Below are positions 5,833-6,653 of a DNA stretch of 6,653 bases, in pieces; within the stretch, counting starts at the first letter, position 1, and every line of letters starts with the position of its first letter. Origin of the DNA: an uncultured Shinella sp. (GTDB taxonomy: Bacteria; Pseudomonadota; Alphaproteobacteria; Rhizobiales; Rhizobiaceae); NCBI RefSeq assembly GCF_946479415.1, contig NZ_CAMLFY010000179.1, positions 1 through 6,653 on the forward strand, read 5' to 3'. The translations under genes were made by a program, and so were the position numbers. The notes under the pieces are model-generated. The model searched no databases and was not told the DNA's origin. It worked only from the letters and a program-made list of their open reading frames with translations.

Positions 5833-6653
5833 ATGCCCTTAGCCATGAACCGTGATGTCTTCATCACCTGCGCCGTCACCGGCTCCGGCGATACCGCCGG
5901 CAAATCGCCCCACGTTCCACGTTCGCCCAAAGAGATCGCCGAATCGGCCATCGACGCCGCCAAGGCCGGTGCTGCCGTCGTGCATTGCCACGTCCGCGAT
6001 CCGGAAACCGGCGCGCCGAGCCGCCGCAACGATCTCTACCGCGAAGTGACCGAGCGCATCCGCGATGCGGAAGTCGACGTGGTGCTGAACCTCACCGCCG
6101 GCATGGGCGGCGACATGATCTTCGGCAACACCGAACAGCCGCTGCCGCTCAACCCCGTCGGCACCGACATGGTCGGCGCGACCGAGCGCGTGTCCCACGT
6201 CGCCGAATGCCTGCCCGAAATCTGCACGCTCGATTGCGGCACGATGAACTTTTCGCTCGGCGACTACGTGATGACCAACACGCCGTCGATGCTGCGCGCC
6301 ATGGGCAAGATGATGACCGATCTCGGCGTGCGCCCGGAAATCGAAGCCTTCGACACCGGCCATCTCTGGTTCGCCAAGCAGCTGGTCGAGGAAGGCGTCA
6401 TCGAGGATCCGGTGCTCATCCAGCTCTGCATGGGCATTCCGTGGGGCGCGCCCGATGACCTCAACACCTTCATGGCGATGGTCAACAACGTGCCGGCCAA
6501 CTGGACGTTCTCCGCCTTCTCCATCGGCCGCAATGCCATGGCCTATCCGGCGGCGTCCGTACTGGCCGGCGGCAATGTCCGCGTCGGCCTGGAAGACAAT
6601 CTCTATGTCGGCAAGGGCCAGCTCGCCACCAATGCGCAGCTCGTCGAAAAGGC
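5833..6653 (+). CDS. Beta-keto acid cleavage enzyme (BKACE, DUF849), probably dehydrocarnitine-cleaving; C-terminus cut off
   Basis: Zn-dependent TIM-barrel enzyme that exchanges a beta-keto acid with acetyl-CoA, giving acetoacetate and a new acyl-CoA. The first 273 residues are present; family proteins are about 295-310, so only the last few dozen are missing. Metal ligands are visible as His51 and His53 in HCHVRD and Glu254 in VGLEDNLY. The barrel landmarks NLTAGMGGD, TLDCGTMNF, FDTGHLWFAKQ and GIPWGAP are all intact. Sequence style (ITCAVTGSGDT..., SRRNDLYREV) and a divergent GlxA/CdhR-type regulator resemble CdhC-type enzymes, which convert 3-dehydrocarnitine plus acetyl-CoA to betainyl-CoA plus acetoacetate in carnitine breakdown. 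Automatic pipelines often label this family 3-keto-5-aminohexanoate cleavage protein. A carnitine dehydrogenase and betainyl-CoA thioesterase would be expected just beyond the right edge. Family certain; substrate likely but inferred. Confidence 0.88.
   Translation, partial: MPLAMNRDVFITCAVTGSGDTAGKSPHVPRSPKEIAESAIDAAKAGAAVVHCHVRDPETGAPSRRNDLYREVTERIRDAEVDVVLNLTAGMGGDMIFGNTEQPLPLNPVGTDMVGATERVSHVAECLPEICTLDCGTMNFSLGDYVMTNTPSMLRAMGKMMTDLGVRPEIEAFDTGHLWFAKQLVEEGVIEDPVLIQLCMGIPWGAPDDLNTFMAMVNNVPANWTFSAFSIGRNAMAYPAASVLAGGNVRVGLEDNLYVGKGQLATNAQLVEK

Overview
The window is GC-rich (roughly 60-65% by eye), densely coding DNA with GCC/CTC/GGC-biased codons and gene families typical of Rhizobiaceae-type Alphaproteobacteria (Rhizobium, Agrobacterium, Sinorhizobium, Ensifer). 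That placement is inference from composition and family content; no rRNA or other phylogenetic marker is present. No RNA genes, insertion sequences, CRISPR arrays or convincing terminators were seen, and no gene-free stretch exceeds about 165 bp.

Left part (1-3427, minus strand) is a tight three-gene operon read right to left: a HAL/PAL-fold lyase (1889-3427), a cyclic amidohydrolase of the hydantoinase/allantoinase family (502-1878), and an M20-type N-carbamoyl-amino-acid amidohydrolase that runs off the left edge (1-499). Gaps are 10 bp and 2 bp, and the two downstream genes each have a Shine-Dalgarno motif 7 nt before the start. The lyase would be called histidine ammonia-lyase by similarity, but the Ala-Ser-Gly tripeptide that forms the MIO cofactor is replaced by Cys-Ala-Asp, and other active-site positions differ too. 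A MIO-less lyase followed by a hydantoinase and a carbamoylase matches ergothioneine breakdown: ergothioneine to thiourocanate plus trimethylamine, then via hydantoin-5-propionate and N-carbamoyl-L-glutamate to L-glutamate. The two middle steps (thiourocanate hydratase, desulfhydrase) are not in the window. This is the main hypothesis here; it is inferred, not proven.

Middle part: a LysR-type regulator (3593-4747, plus strand) is divergent from the lyase operon across 165 bp that contain two candidate operator dyads. It is about 85 residues longer than usual because it carries two consecutive LysR-type winged HTH domains. Its stop codon overlaps, tail to tail, that of the next regulator.

Right part: a GlxA/CdhR-type AraC regulator with a DJ-1/PfpI-like domain (4744-5718, minus strand) is divergent from a BKACE (beta-keto acid cleavage enzyme, DUF849) gene that runs off the right edge (5833 onward). 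This pair resembles the start of a carnitine catabolic locus, where the BKACE cleaves 3-dehydrocarnitine on the way to glycine betaine. The window may therefore join two pathways for trimethylammonium betaines, ergothioneine and carnitine, each with its own regulator.
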